Shown here piece by piece: positions 1 through 9,413 of a stretch of 64,000 nt of DNA. The DNA lies in the NCBI RefSeq assembly GCF_014204935.1, contig NZ_JACHMJ010000001.1, forward strand, positions 1,612,001 to 1,676,000. The letters run 5' to 3'. The notes beneath the pieces are model-generated. The model was not told where the DNA came from, ran no database searches, and worked only from the letters and a program-made list of their open reading frames with translations. Source of the stretch: Conyzicola lurida (GTDB taxonomy: Bacteria > Actinomycetota > Actinomycetes > Actinomycetales > Microbacteriaceae). The position numbers were made by a program, and so were the translations under genes. The stretch's first letter is position 1. Each line of letters opens with the position of its first letter.

Positions 1-1
1 G

Positions 2-64
2 GATGGCGCCACCGACGGTGCGCCGAACGTGCCGACGACCATCACCGCGGCAACGATTCAGTAA
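2..64 (+). CDS. C-terminal end of an upstream gene, probably peptidyl-prolyl isomerase (partial)
   Basis: Only the last 20 codons and a TAA stop (62-64) are inside the window. The tail ends in PTTITAATIQ, which resembles the last beta strand of cyclophilin-type peptidyl-prolyl isomerases. Such a gene often lies next to rel and DUF349 genes in actinobacteria. The identity rests on this short tail and on neighbourhood, so it is tentative. Confidence 0.45.
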   Translation, partial: DGATDGAPNVPTTITAATIQ

Positions 65-156
65 CCCGAATCATTTCGAATAATCCAGCTCCGGGCCAGT
101 GGCCTAGGCTGGAACCCGGCCGGTGACCACCGGCACGAGCAGCAAGGTGAAATCAC

Positions 157-1389
157 GTGGTATCAAACGATCAGGCTCCCTGGGGACGCGTTGACGAGAC
201 GGGCACCGTCTTCGTCCGCGAGGAATCCGGCGAACGCGCCGTCGGGCAGTACCCCGACGGCACCCCCGAAGAAGCACTCGCCTACTTCGAGCGCAAGTAC
301 GTCGAACTGGCCGGTCAGGTAACCCTGCTCGAGCAGCGCACGAAGCGCGCGGCCTCCGCCGCCGACGTGTCGAAGGCCGTCAAGACCCTCTCCGCGACGA
401 TCGCGACCGCGAACGCCGTGGGCGACCTCGCATCGCTGCAGCGACGCCTCGAGGCCCTCAGCGGTGCCGTGAGCGAGCTCACCGAGAAGCAGAACGAGGA
501 ATCCAAGGCGGCCGTCGCGGCAGCCGTGGCTGAGCGCACCGCCCTCGTCGTCGAGGCCGAGACCCTCGCCGCGCAGGATCCCGCGAAGGCGCAGTGGAAG
601 CAGGTGACCGCCGCGATCGACGACATCTTCGCCCGCTGGCAGAAGCACCAGGCCGACGGCCCCCGCCTCCCCAAGAACGAGAGCAACGACCTGTGGAAGC
701 GTTTCCGCGCCGCCCGGTCGACGATCGACACCCACCGCAAGGCGTTCTTCTCCGAGCTCGACGCTGTGCACCGCGACGCACGCACCCGTAAGCAGGCTCT
801 CGTCGAGAGGGCCGAGGCCCTCGTGCCCAAGGGTGTCGACGGAATTCCCGCCTACCGCGCGCTTCTCGACGAGTGGAAGCTCTCCGGCCGCGCCGGCAAG
901 AAGCTCGACGACTCGCTCTGGGCCAAGTTCAAGGCCGCCGGCGACGAACTCTACTCGGCGAAGTCCGAGGTCGAAGCGATCGACAACGTCGAATTCGAGG
1001 CCAACCTCGCGCAGAAGCTCGAACTGCTGACCGAGGCCGAGCCGCTCCTCACCGCGACCGACCGGGTCAAGGCCAAAGAGACGCTGATGTCGATCCAGCG
1101 CCGCTGGGACGCCATCGGCAAGGTCCCCCGCGACAAGGTCAAGTCCGTCGACGACCGGATCCGCAAGGTCGAGGCCGCCGTGCGCAAGCTCGACGAAGAC
1201 CACTGGCAGAAGAGCAACCCCGAGAAGCAGGCCCGTTCCGAGGGGCTCGCGAGCCAGCTGCACGATGCGATCGCGAAGCTCGAGCGCGAACTCGCCGACG
1301 CGAAGGCGTCCGGCGACAAGAAGAAGGTCGCCGAGGCCCAGGAAGCTCTCGACGCCCGCAAGCTCTGGCTGGGCGCGATCAAGAACTAG
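157..1389 (+). CDS. DUF349 domain-containing protein
   Basis: A 410-residue, highly charged and mostly helical protein. It carries several copies of the DUF349 pattern, an aromatic/basic core such as LWKRFRAARSTIDTHRKAFF near residues 185-204, LWAKFKAAGDELY near 253-265 and a third helix pair around 310-345. There is no signal peptide or membrane segment, so it should be cytosolic; coiled-coil character is likely. The start is GTG at 157, chosen because AAGGTGA lies 6 bases upstream and the sequence downstream is all in family register. The biochemical function of actinobacterial DUF349 proteins is not established; I assign none. It is transcribed away from the rel block, separated from it by the small AbiEi-like gene. 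Confidence 0.85.
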   Translation: MVSNDQAPWGRVDETGTVFVREESGERAVGQYPDGTPEEALAYFERKYVELAGQVTLLEQRTKRAASAADVSKAVKTLSATIATANAVGDLASLQRRLEALSGAVSELTEKQNEESKAAVAAAVAERTALVVEAETLAAQDPAKAQWKQVTAAIDDIFARWQKHQADGPRLPKNESNDLWKRFRAARSTIDTHRKAFFSELDAVHRDARTRKQALVERAEALVPKGVDGIPAYRALLDEWKLSGRAGKKLDDSLWAKFKAAGDELYSAKSEVEAIDNVEFEANLAQKLELLTEAEPLLTATDRVKAKETLMSIQRRWDAIGKVPRDKVKSVDDRIRKVEAAVRKLDEDHWQKSNPEKQARSEGLASQLHDAIAKLERELADAKASGDKKKVAEAQEALDARKLWLGAIKN

Positions 1390-1404
1390 GCAGAACTAGC
1401 CGGC

Positions 1405-1430
1405 GAGATCTCCACAGGAGGGAGATTCTC
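1405..1430 (+). terminator. Imperfect inverted repeat after the DUF349 gene
   Basis: GAGATCTCC (1405-1413) can pair with GGAGATTCTC (1421-1430) with one bulged base and a seven-base loop. It starts 16 bases after the DUF349 stop codon. There is no T-run after it, so a role in termination is only possible. Confidence 0.25.
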
Positions 1431-1484
1431 ACCGTCTACGCCCGGACGGGGGCGGGTCGTGTGCATCGAGATCATCATCGATGC

Positions 1485-2054
1485 ATGGCACGACTCGCCC
1501 CCGTTCTGCATGTCGGAGACCTTCCGCTCGCCGAGCTCCACGCCGCACGGCTCGATGGAGAGCTGGTGGCGGTCGACGGCGGTTTCGCGCCGATCGACGT
1601 GCGTGTGGGCCCCGCCGACCGGGCCGGTGCCGCCGCCCGCGGGTGGTCGCCGCGGCTCATCGCCGAGCAGCTCAGCGCCGCGTGGATCTGGGGTGCGGCG
1701 AACGACCCGCCCGCGCGGCACCAGCTGTGCGCCGGCAGCACCGAGCGCGCCCGGCTCGCCGTGCCCGGCGCCGCGGCGGTGCGCGAGGTGGTCATCGACG
1801 CCGACGAGATCGCGGCACCCGGCGGCGTGCGGGTCACCACTCCCCTGCGCACGGTGGCGGACCTCGCGCGGTTCTCGTCGGCGTTCGGGGTGACGGAGGC
1901 CCGCGTCATCCGGAATCTCTTGGACCTCGATCGGCTCAGCCTCGCCGACTGCCGGGGCGCGCTCGACCGACGCCGCAACCTGCCCGGCAAGACGCGCGCG
2001 TGGGCGCGCATCTGCCAGGCGGTGGAGGGAGGTTATCCCGAGTTGACGCGGTAG
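1485..2054 (+). CDS. AbiEi-like (type IV antitoxin family) orphan protein
   Basis: A 189-residue protein. Its middle and C-terminal part has the pattern seen in AbiEi-like proteins of actinobacteria: a strand-rich segment followed by VTTPLRTVADLARF (about residues 118-131) and a short helical tail. In true type IV toxin-antitoxin pairs an AbiEi antitoxin is followed by an AbiEii nucleotidyltransferase toxin; no such partner is adjacent here. The ATG at 1485 is one of two overlapping ATGs (the other, at 1481, is in another frame). The last 22 bases overlap the 3' end of rel on the opposite strand. An orphan DNA-binding regulator is as likely as an antitoxin; function is not assigned. Confidence 0.6.
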   Translation: MARLAPVLHVGDLPLAELHAARLDGELVAVDGGFAPIDVRVGPADRAGAAARGWSPRLIAEQLSAAWIWGAANDPPARHQLCAGSTERARLAVPGAAAVREVVIDADEIAAPGGVRVTTPLRTVADLARFSSAFGVTEARVIRNLLDLDRLSLADCRGALDRRRNLPGKTRAWARICQAVEGGYPELTR

Positions 2055-4285
2055 ACGTCGTACACGGCGTCGATGCGCCGCACCGCGTTGAGCACGCGGT
2101 CGAGGTGCGTCGTGTCGCCCATCTCGAAGACGAAACGCGAGAGCGCGAGTCGCTGGTTGGAGGTGGAGACGGTCGCCGAGAGGATGTTGACGTGGTTCTC
2201 GCTGAGCACGCGGGTGACGTCGGAGAGCAGTCCGGACCGGTCGAGGGCCTCCACCTGGATCTGCACCAGGAACAGACTCTTCGACGACGGCGCCCACTCG
2301 ACGTCGATCATGCGCTCGGGCTCGGTCATGAGCTCTTTGACGTTCTTGCAATCGCCACGGTGCACCGACACACCGGCGCCTCGCGTCACGAAGCCGACGA
2401 TCGAGTCGCCGGGAACGGGCGTGCAGCACTTGGCGAGCTTGACGAGGATGTCGGGCGCTCCGCGCACGAGCACTCCCGAATCGGCGTTGCGGATCTTGCT
2501 CGAGCGGCGCTGCGAGGCGAAGGTCAGCTCGGAGTCCTCGTTCTCGGCCTCCGACGTGATGGTGGCGAGCACCTTCTCGATGACCGACTGCGTGGAGACG
2601 TGGCCCTCGCCGACGGCGGCGTAGAGCGCCGAGACGTCTTCGTAGCGCATCTGGGCCGCGACGTCGTTGAACGAGTCCTGGCTCATGAGCTTCTGCAGCG
2701 GCAGGTTCTGCTTGCGCATGGCCCGCGCGATGGCGTCCTTGCCCTGCTCGATGGCCTCGTCGCGCCGTTCCTTGGTGAACCAGCCGCGGATCTTGCTGCG
2801 GGCCCGCGGCGACTTGACGAAGTTCAGCCAGTCCTGGCTCGGGCCCGAGTCGGGGTTCTTCGAGGTGAAGACCTCGACCGAGTCGCCGCTGTTCAGCTCG
2901 CTCTCGAGCGGCACCAGCCGGCCGTTGACCTTGGCACCCATGGTGCGGTGGCCGATCTCGGTGTGCACGGCGTAGGCGAAGTCGACCGGGGTCGCGCCGG
3001 CGGGCAGGCCGATGACCTTGCCCTGCGGCGTGAAGACGTAGACCTCTTTGGCGCCGATCTCGAAGCGCAGCGAGTCGAGGAACTCGTCGGGGTCGCTGGT
3101 CTCGGCTTCCCAGTCGGAGATGTGGGCGAGCCAGGCCATGTCGCCGTCGTCCTGCAGGGCGCTGGACGAACCGCGGCCGCCGTTGACGCGCTCCTTGTAC
3201 TTCCAGTGCGCGGCGACGCCGAACTCGGCGCGCTGGTGCATCTCCTGGGTACGGATCTGGATCTCGACCGGCCGCCCCTGCGGACCGATGACCGTCGTGT
3301 GCAGCGACTGGTACAGGTTGAACTTGGGGGTCGCGATGTAGTCCTTGAAGCGGCCGGGGATCGGGTTCCACCGGGCGTGGATCGAACCGAGCACCGCGTA
3401 GCAGTCGCGCACCGAGTTGACGAGCACGCGGATGCCGACGAGGTCGTAGATCTCGTCGAACTCGCGTCCGCGCACGATCATCTTCTGGTAGATCGAGTAG
3501 TACTGCTTCGGGCGGCCGGCGACGGAGCCCTTGATCTTCGACGACTTGAGGTCGTCGTTCACCGAGTCGATGACCTGCTGCACGAACTCTTCGCGCTGCG
3601 GGGTGCGCTGGCGCACGAGGCTCTCGATCTCGACGTAGAGCTTCGGGTAGAGCACGGAGAAGGAGAGGTCTTCCAGCTCCCACTTGATGGTCTGGATACC
3701 GAGACGGTGCGCGAGGGGCGCGTAGATCTCGAGCGTCTCTTTCGCCTTGCGGGTGGCGGTCTCTTCGCTGACGAAGCCCCAGGTGCGGGCGTTGTGCAGG
3801 CGGTCGGCGAGCTTGATGACGAGCACGCGGATGTCCTTCGACATCGCGACGACCATCTTGCGCACCGTCTCGGCCTGCGCGCTGTCGCCGTACTTCAGCT
3901 TGTCGAGCTTGGTGACGCCGTCGACGAGCATGGCGATCTCGTCGCCGAAGTCGTGACGCAGAGTGTCGAGCTCGTAGTCGGTGTCTTCCACGGTGTCGTG
4001 CAGCAGGGCCGCCGCGATCGTCTTGGAACCGATACCGAGGTCGGCGAGGATCTGCGCGACCGCCACCGGGTGGGTGATGTACGGCTCGCCGCTGCGACGC
4101 TTCTGGCCCCGGTGCGCCAGCTCGGCGGCAGAGTACGCGCGCTCGATGAGCGCGATATCGGCCTTCGGGTGGTGCAGCCGGACGGTCTTGATGAGACGGT
4201 CGACCGCCCCCGCTGGCTGGGCCCGCGAGAAGATCCTCGGGATCAGGCTCCGCAGCGAGGCGGTGGTGGGAGTGGTGTCGGTCAT
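2033..4285 (-). CDS. relA: Bifunctional (p)ppGpp synthetase/hydrolase, Rel/SpoT family
   Basis: Makes ppGpp from ATP and GDP/GTP and also degrades it, controlling the stringent response. With the start used here the protein has 750 residues, the usual length for the long Rel class. Domains in order: HD hydrolase (HPVAVAQ at about 65, then LLHDTVEDT with the HD pair), synthetase domain (IYDLVGIRVLVN around 280), TGS domain (VYVFTPQGKVIGLPAGATP near 410), a zinc-finger-like stretch with AKCCTPVPGD, and a C-terminal ACT domain (EALDRSGLLSDVTRVL). The intact HD pair argues for both activities. ATG 4285 is preferred over an in-frame TTG at 4303, since only the former has a purine-rich stretch (GGATGAG) upstream. 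It is the last gene of the sec-rel block, 31 bases after secF. Confidence 0.95.
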   Translation of the reverse strand: MTDTTPTTASLRSLIPRIFSRAQPAGAVDRLIKTVRLHHPKADIALIERAYSAAELAHRGQKRRSGEPYITHPVAVAQILADLGIGSKTIAAALLHDTVEDTDYELDTLRHDFGDEIAMLVDGVTKLDKLKYGDSAQAETVRKMVVAMSKDIRVLVIKLADRLHNARTWGFVSEETATRKAKETLEIYAPLAHRLGIQTIKWELEDLSFSVLYPKLYVEIESLVRQRTPQREEFVQQVIDSVNDDLKSSKIKGSVAGRPKQYYSIYQKMIVRGREFDEIYDLVGIRVLVNSVRDCYAVLGSIHARWNPIPGRFKDYIATPKFNLYQSLHTTVIGPQGRPVEIQIRTQEMHQRAEFGVAAHWKYKERVNGGRGSSSALQDDGDMAWLAHISDWEAETSDPDEFLDSLRFEIGAKEVYVFTPQGKVIGLPAGATPVDFAYAVHTEIGHRTMGAKVNGRLVPLESELNSGDSVEVFTSKNPDSGPSQDWLNFVKSPRARSKIRGWFTKERRDEAIEQGKDAIARAMRKQNLPLQKLMSQDSFNDVAAQMRYEDVSALYAAVGEGHVSTQSVIEKVLATITSEAENEDSELTFASQRRSSKIRNADSGVLVRGAPDILVKLAKCCTPVPGDSIVGFVTRGAGVSVHRGDCKNVKELMTEPERMIDVEWAPSSKSLFLVQIQVEALDRSGLLSDVTRVLSENHVNILSATVSTSNQRLALSRFVFEMGDTTHLDRVLNAVRRIDAVYDVYRVNSG

Positions 4286-4316
4286 GCGCGTCTCATCCGC
4301 CAATTGTAGTCGCGCG

Positions 4317-5354
4317 TCAGTTGGCAGGTTCGCTCGTCGCTACGACCGCCGGGGTGCCCGCCTTCTCGCGCGTGGCCAGCAGACGCTTGGTGCGCTTGAG
4401 GATGTCGGGCTCGTTCTCCCGCAGCTGCGAGTAGATCGGCGCCGCGACGAAGATCGTCGAGTAGGTGCCGATGAGGATACCGATGAACAGCGAGAGGGCG
4501 ATGTCGCGCAGCGTGCCCGCGCCGAGCACTGCGGCACCGATGAACAGGATGGCGCCGACGGGCAGTGCCGCGACGACACCGGTGTTGATCGAGCGCACCA
4601 GGGTCTGGTTGACCGCGAGGTTGACCGACTCGGCGAAGGTGCGGGTCGAGTTGTCGCCGTCCTCCGTCGTGTTCTCCCTGATCTTGTCGAACACCACGAC
4701 GGTGTCGTAGAGCGAGTAGCCGAGGATCGTGAGGAATCCGATCACCGCCGACGGGGTGATCTCGAACCCGAGGATGCCGTAGACACCCGCGGTAATGATC
4801 ACGTCGTGCACGAGTGAGATGATCGCGGCGACCGACATCTTCCACGTGCGGAAGTAGAGCGCCATCACGATGGCGGCGAGCACGAGGAAGACCACGAGAG
4901 CGCGGATCGCCGAGGTGGTGATGTCCGCGCCCCACGACGGGCCGATGAAGGATGCCGTGACCTGCGTCGGCGGGACGTCGAAGGCCTCGGCCAGCGCGTC
5001 GGCGACGGCGGACGTCTCGTCGTTGGTCAACTGCTCGGTCTGCACACGCAGCCCGTCGTTGCCGACCGTCGTGACGCGGGGGGACGCGTCGGCGACGACG
5101 TCCTCGACGGTCGCGGTGGCGAGGTCCTGGTTGGCGATGAGGTCGTCGTCGAGGTTCGCGATCTCGGAGACCTGGAACTCGGACCCTCCACGGAACTCGA
5201 TACCGAAGACGAATCCACCGCGGATGGCGGGGCCGACGACGGAGGCGATGATCATGACCGCGGCGATGATGTACCAGATGCGGCGGTTGCCGACGAACGC
5301 GAACGACCGTGCCCCCGTGTAGAGGTCATTGCCGAACTTGGCGAAGCCGCCCAT
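4317..5354 (-). CDS. secF: Protein translocase subunit SecF
   Basis: Integral membrane partner of SecD; together they use the proton gradient to help pull secreted proteins out of the SecYEG channel. The protein has 345 residues. A first membrane helix (YIIAAVMIIASVVGPAI, about 29-45) is followed by the FGIEFRGGSEF motif of the SecF family, a periplasmic-side domain, and five further helices with the family motif GYSLYDTVVVFDKIREN (about 215-230). The ATG overlaps the secD stop by one base (TGATG), so translation is probably coupled. Confidence 0.95.
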   Translation of the reverse strand: MGGFAKFGNDLYTGARSFAFVGNRRIWYIIAAVMIIASVVGPAIRGGFVFGIEFRGGSEFQVSEIANLDDDLIANQDLATATVEDVVADASPRVTTVGNDGLRVQTEQLTNDETSAVADALAEAFDVPPTQVTASFIGPSWGADITTSAIRALVVFLVLAAIVMALYFRTWKMSVAAIISLVHDVIITAGVYGILGFEITPSAVIGFLTILGYSLYDTVVVFDKIRENTTEDGDNSTRTFAESVNLAVNQTLVRSINTGVVAALPVGAILFIGAAVLGAGTLRDIALSLFIGILIGTYSTIFVAAPIYSQLRENEPDILKRTKRLLATREKAGTPAVVATSEPAN

Positions 5355-7090
5355 CAGGAGTCCTTCCCGTCAACGTTGCTATCGGTGGAGGTACCGGCGC
5401 GCTCGGCGGCCTTGCGCTCGGCGATGGTCTGCCGACGCAGTGCTTCCTTGCCGGCACCGGACTTGGCCCCGACGAGCGTGGGGGTGCGGAACTGCGCGCG
5501 CCCCCGGTACACGGCACCGAGGCCGTTCGGGTCGAGCCCGGTCGCCTTGTGCCCACTGGAGAAGAACTTGTTGGTGGCGAGCAGCTGCAGCACCGGGTGG
5601 GTGAACAGCACCACGACGATGACGTCGATGATGGTCGTCACACCGAGGGTGAGCGCGAAACCGCGCACGTTGCCCACCGCGAGGATGAACAGCACGACGG
5701 CGGAGAGCAGGTTGATGCCCTTCGCGGCCACGACGGTGCGGAGCGCGCGTTTCCAGCCCGCTTCGACGGCGGAGACGAGGGCCCTGCCATCACGCAGCTC
5801 GTCGCGGATGCGCTCGAAGTAGACGATGAACGAGTCGGCCGTGAATCCGATGGCGACGATCACACCGGCCACGCCGGCGAGCGAGAGGCGGTAGCCCTCG
5901 CGCCACGACATGATCACGAGGACGAAGTAGGTGATGACCGCGGCGACGACGAGCGAGGCGACGGTGACCATACCGAGCAGGCGGTATTGGAAGAACGAGT
6001 AGATGAAGACGAGGATCAGACCGATGAGACCGGCAATGAGACCGCTCTGCAGCTGCGAGGAACCGAGCGTCGCCGAGATGACCTCGGAACTCTGCACCTC
6101 GAAGCCGATCGGCAGGGCGCCGAACTTCAGCTGGTCGGCGAGGGTCTTCGCCTCTTCCTGCGTGAACGAGCCGCTGATCTGCGGCTTGCCGTCGGTGATG
6201 ATCGCGTTCGTGGACGGAGCCGAGATGACCCGGCCGTCGAGCACGATGGCGAACTGGTTCTGCACGACGCCGACGCCGTAGCCGTAGAGGCGCGTGGTGA
6301 CATCCGTGAACTGCTCGGTACCGGTGGAGTCGAAGACGATGTTGACGCCCCAAGCTCCGGTGCTGACACCCTGGCTGTTCATCACCAGGCCGCTGGTGGC
6401 GTCGCTGATGGTGCTGCCGGCGACCTCGGTCGGGCCGAGGATGAACTTCGACGTGCCCGTGGAGTCGCAGGTGACGAGGGGCTCGTCGGCGGGGGCGACG
6501 TTGGCGCCTTCGGCGTCGAGTTGCGCGCAGTCGAAGTTGGTGTACTGGTCGGCGAGGGCCGGGGTGATCCAGCTCTCGTCGCTCGCGTTCGTGGGCGACG
6601 CGGTCGGGGTCGACTCGAGCGACGGGCTCGCGCTGTCCGTGGGGGTGGGCGTCGCGGTGGCAGTCGCGCCGTCGTCGCCGACGGCAGCGGTGGTCGCAGC
6701 CTCGGTGCGCAGCACGGGGCGGAACTCGAGCTTCGCCGACGACTGGATGCGCTGGAGGGTGGCGTCGTCGGGGGTACCCGGGATCGACACGACCACGTTG
6801 CGGTCGCCCTGCGTGGTGATCTCCGCCTCGGAGACGCCGCTCGCGTCGACGCGCTGCCGGATGATCGACACGGCCTGCGCGAGCTGCTCGCCGGAGACGG
6901 TCTGGCCGTCTTCGAGCTGCGCCTCGAGGATGATCTGTGTGCCACCCTCGAGGTCGAGTGCGAGCTTGGGGGTCCAGGACCAGTCGGCCCACGCCACACC
7001 GGCGCCGTTGATGCCGATCAGAGCGGCGATGAGGACGGCGAGCCAGGCCAGCGAACGCCAGGCCTTCTTTACCGGGGTGGTTCTTGCCAC
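5354..7090 (-). CDS. secD: Protein translocase subunit SecD
   Basis: Accessory translocase subunit working with SecF. The 578-residue protein opens with a membrane helix (LAWLAVLIAALIGINGAGV), then the SecD signature LALDLEGGTQIILEA and the large extracytoplasmic P1 region, and ends in five clustered helices with FTADSFIVYFERIRDELRDG. A low-complexity Thr/Ser/Pro/Ala stretch at roughly residues 125-165 separates two parts of P1; such linkers are common in actinobacterial SecD. The start is GTG at 7090. It lies between yajC and secF, the normal arrangement. Confidence 0.95.
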   Translation of the reverse strand: MARTTPVKKAWRSLAWLAVLIAALIGINGAGVAWADWSWTPKLALDLEGGTQIILEAQLEDGQTVSGEQLAQAVSIIRQRVDASGVSEAEITTQGDRNVVVSIPGTPDDATLQRIQSSAKLEFRPVLRTEAATTAAVGDDGATATATPTPTDSASPSLESTPTASPTNASDESWITPALADQYTNFDCAQLDAEGANVAPADEPLVTCDSTGTSKFILGPTEVAGSTISDATSGLVMNSQGVSTGAWGVNIVFDSTGTEQFTDVTTRLYGYGVGVVQNQFAIVLDGRVISAPSTNAIITDGKPQISGSFTQEEAKTLADQLKFGALPIGFEVQSSEVISATLGSSQLQSGLIAGLIGLILVFIYSFFQYRLLGMVTVASLVVAAVITYFVLVIMSWREGYRLSLAGVAGVIVAIGFTADSFIVYFERIRDELRDGRALVSAVEAGWKRALRTVVAAKGINLLSAVVLFILAVGNVRGFALTLGVTTIIDVIVVVLFTHPVLQLLATNKFFSSGHKATGLDPNGLGAVYRGRAQFRTPTLVGAKSGAGKEALRRQTIAERKAAERAGTSTDSNVDGKDS

Positions 7091-7187
7091 GTACGGACTC
7101 AGCTTTCTATGACTGTGCGAGCGCGTTCGCGCTTACGGTGACGCCTCCCGCTGTGATGCGGAAGGCGCCCATACCCAGGGGTGGTTG

Positions 7188-7709
7188 TTACTCGTCGACC
7201 TTTTTTGTGGTGCGGCGGACGGGCTTCTTGACGGGGGTCTCGTCGGTCCCGGTCGTGTCGGCAACGTTCTTGTCGGTGCTCACGGGCTCGTCGACGACGA
7301 CGACCTCGTCCTTGTCCGCTACAACGGGCTCGGCGAGCTCGCCGAATTCGGGGTTCGCGGCCTTCTCGCGGGCCTCGGCCTCGCGGTTCGCGATCTCCAT
7401 TGCCTCTTCGACCGAGCGGGGCTCGCCGCCGGCGACGGCGTCGGCCTCGGTGACGACCTTGGCGAGGGTCTGGCGGTGTACGCGCACGACGTTGCCCGGC
7501 GACGTCTCGATCTCGGCGACGTTGCTGGCCTCGTCGATCGAGAGCAGGGTTCCGAACAGACCGAAGTTCGTCATGACCTCGACACCGGGCACGATCTGCG
7601 ACTTGAGCTCGGCCTGCTTCGCCTTGTTCTTGCGGCTGTTGCGGAACGCGTAGAACACGAAGAGCGCGAGCACGATGACGAGCGCGATATTAAGGATGGT
7701 GTCGTTCAT
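7188..7709 (-). CDS. yajC: Preprotein translocase subunit YajC
   Basis: Small single-pass membrane protein of the SecDF-YajC complex. In 173 residues there is an N-terminal helix (ILNIALVIVLALFVFYAFR, about 5-23), a basic turn (NSRKNKAK), then the conserved YajC core QIVPGVEVMTNFGLFGTLLS. The second half is an acidic, low-complexity tail that ends in a basic stretch, longer than in E. coli (110 residues) but usual in actinobacteria. GAGAGG sits 8 bases before the ATG. It is the first gene of the sec part of the block. Confidence 0.92.
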   Translation of the reverse strand: MNDTILNIALVIVLALFVFYAFRNSRKNKAKQAELKSQIVPGVEVMTNFGLFGTLLSIDEASNVAEIETSPGNVVRVHRQTLAKVVTEADAVAGGEPRSVEEAMEIANREAEAREKAANPEFGELAEPVVADKDEVVVVDEPVSTDKNVADTTGTDETPVKKPVRRTTKKVDE

Positions 7710-7779
7710 GGGGAAAACCTCTCGGAAAGCGTGGGGGGCCGGGTCAGTCTAGGTGAATCGACTGAGGGGCCATTGTGAA

Positions 7780-8802
7780 TTATAGGTCATCCCCGAAGAG
7801 GCCCTCGTTGTGCTTGGTCAGGCCGAAGTGCTTCCATGCCTCGCGGGTGGCCACGCGGCCCCGCGGGGTACGGATGAGCAGCCCGATGCGCACGAGGAAG
7901 GGCTCGACGACCGCCTCGATCGTCTCTGCCTCTTCGCCCACCGAGACGGCGAGGGTGTTGAGCCCGACCGGTCCCCCGTCGAATCGGTTGAGCACGATGT
8001 TCATCACCGCGCGGTCGAGCCGGTCGAGTCCGAGTTCGTCGACGTCGTAGAGCTCGAGCGCCGCGTTGACGGCGTCGATTCCCGCGCCCTCGCCGGTGAC
8101 GATGGCGTAGTCGCGCACCCGGCGCAGCAGACGGTTGGCGATTCTCGGTGTGCCGCGGCTGCGTCCGGCGATCTCGGCGAGGGCGGGTCGGGCGATGTCC
8201 AGCTGCAGCAGGGCCGCGGCGCGCACGAGCACCTGCTCCAGCTCGCCGGTCTCGTAGAACTCGAGGTGGGCGGTGAACCCGAAACGGTCGCGCAGCGGGT
8301 TCGGCAGCAAGCCGGAGCGCGTCGTGGCGCCGACCAGCGTGAAGGGTGCGAGGTCGAGCGGGATCGACGTCGCACCGGCCCCCTTGCCCACCATGATGTC
8401 GATACGGAAGTCCTCCATCGCCAGGTAGAGCATCTCTTCGGCCGAGCGGGCCATGCGGTGGATCTCGTCGATGAACAGCACCTCGCCGGGAACGAGCGAC
8501 GAGAGGACGGCCGCCAGATCTCCGGCGTGCTGAATGGCGGGACCGCTGGACATGCGCAGGGGCCGACCGCTCTCGTGCGCGACGATCATCGCGAGCGTGG
8601 TCTTACCGAGGCCGGGAGGTCCCGCGAACAGGATGTGGTCGGCGGTGGTGCCGCGCATGGAGGCGGCGGTGAGCAGGAGCTGCAGCTGACCGCGGACCTT
8701 CTGCTGCCCGACGAACTCGGAGAGCGACTGCGGGCGCAGGGCACCCTCGAAGGCGAGCTCCGCGTCCGATTCGGGTTCGGGGCTGATGACGTCGTCGCTC
8801 AC
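7780..8802 (-). CDS. ruvB: Holliday junction branch migration helicase RuvB
   Basis: Hexameric AAA+ ATPase that drives branch migration of Holliday junctions with RuvA. The 340-residue protein has Walker [13 protein letters not shown] (about 61-72), Walker B LFIDEIHR, sensor GATTRSGLL and the C-terminal winged-helix ending in [18 protein letters not shown]. The GTG start overlaps the ruvA stop by 4 bases (GTGA), so ruvC-ruvA-ruvB form a tightly coupled operon. Confidence 0.97.
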   Translation of the reverse strand: MSDDVISPEPESDAELAFEGALRPQSLSEFVGQQKVRGQLQLLLTAASMRGTTADHILFAGPPGLGKTTLAMIVAHESGRPLRMSSGPAIQHAGDLAAVLSSLVPGEVLFIDEIHRMARSAEEMLYLAMEDFRIDIMVGKGAGATSIPLDLAPFTLVGATTRSGLLPNPLRDRFGFTAHLEFYETGELEQVLVRAAALLQLDIARPALAEIAGRSRGTPRIANRLLRRVRDYAIVTGEGAGIDAVNAALELYDVDELGLDRLDRAVMNIVLNRFDGGPVGLNTLAVSVGEEAETIEAVVEPFLVRIGLLIRTPRGRVATREAWKHFGLTKHNEGLFGDDL

Positions 8803-9413
8803 TTACCCGACACCGCCTGCGGGCCGAGGTTGGCGAGGGCAAGCCGGAGCAGACTCTGCATGGTCTCGCGTTCGAGGTCGGTGGCCGCCGCATGCGCGTC
8901 TTCCACCGCCTGGAGCGCGGTGCGCTCGGGCCAGCCGAGGCCGATGAGCGCGAGCACCACGCTGTCGCGCACGGGAGTGGCGGCGACCGGTGCCGCGGCG
9001 CGGGTGCTCGGTGACACGACGAGCTTTCCGGCGAGCGACACGACGATGAGCTTGGCTGTCTTCGGGCCGATTCCGGAGACCTTGCGGAACGCGGCGTCGT
9101 CTTCGGTGGCGATCGCGGCAGCCACCTGATCGGGGTCGAGCACGGCGAGCACGCCCATGGCGCTGCGCGGGCCGACGCCGGTAACGCTTCGCAGCAGGTC
9201 GAAGACCACGAGCTCGTCGGCCTCGGCGAAGCCGAAGAGGCTGAGATCGTCCTCACGGACGATGAGAGCGGTGCGGAGGAAGGCCTCGCTGCCGACGCGG
9301 AGGGTGAGCGCGTGGCGCGGGGTGACCTGGATCGCGAGCCCCACTCCCCCGACCTCGATGACGGCGGTGGAGCCCTGGGCTGCGAGCACTGTGCCGCGCA
9401 CGGAAGAAATCAT
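8799..9413 (-). CDS. ruvA: Holliday junction DNA helicase subunit RuvA
   Basis: DNA-binding subunit that grips the Holliday junction and recruits RuvB. In 204 residues it shows the OB-fold start [11 protein letters not shown], then two helix-hairpin-helix motifs ([16 protein letters not shown] and [19 protein letters not shown]), a flexible linker rich in Ala/Pro, and the small C-terminal domain III that contacts RuvB ([18 protein letters not shown]). It overlaps both neighbours by four bases. Confidence 0.96.
   Translation of the reverse strand: MISSVRGTVLAAQGSTAVIEVGGVGLAIQVTPRHALTLRVGSEAFLRTALIVREDDLSLFGFAEADELVVFDLLRSVTGVGPRSAMGVLAVLDPDQVAAAIATEDDAAFRKVSGIGPKTAKLIVVSLAGKLVVSPSTRAAAPVAATPVRDSVVLALIGLGWPERTALQAVEDAHAAATDLERETMQSLLRLALANLGPQAVSGK

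Noticed and set aside
1481-4309. A 942-codon open frame on the plus strand across rel
   Set aside because: It has the Arg/Ala/Asp/His-rich composition of an antisense shadow in GC-rich DNA, while the minus strand encodes a complete Rel protein.
6480-6720. The Thr/Ser/Pro-rich part of SecD as an inserted domain
   Set aside because: Such low-complexity linkers in the P1 region are common in actinobacterial SecD and do not break the family motifs.
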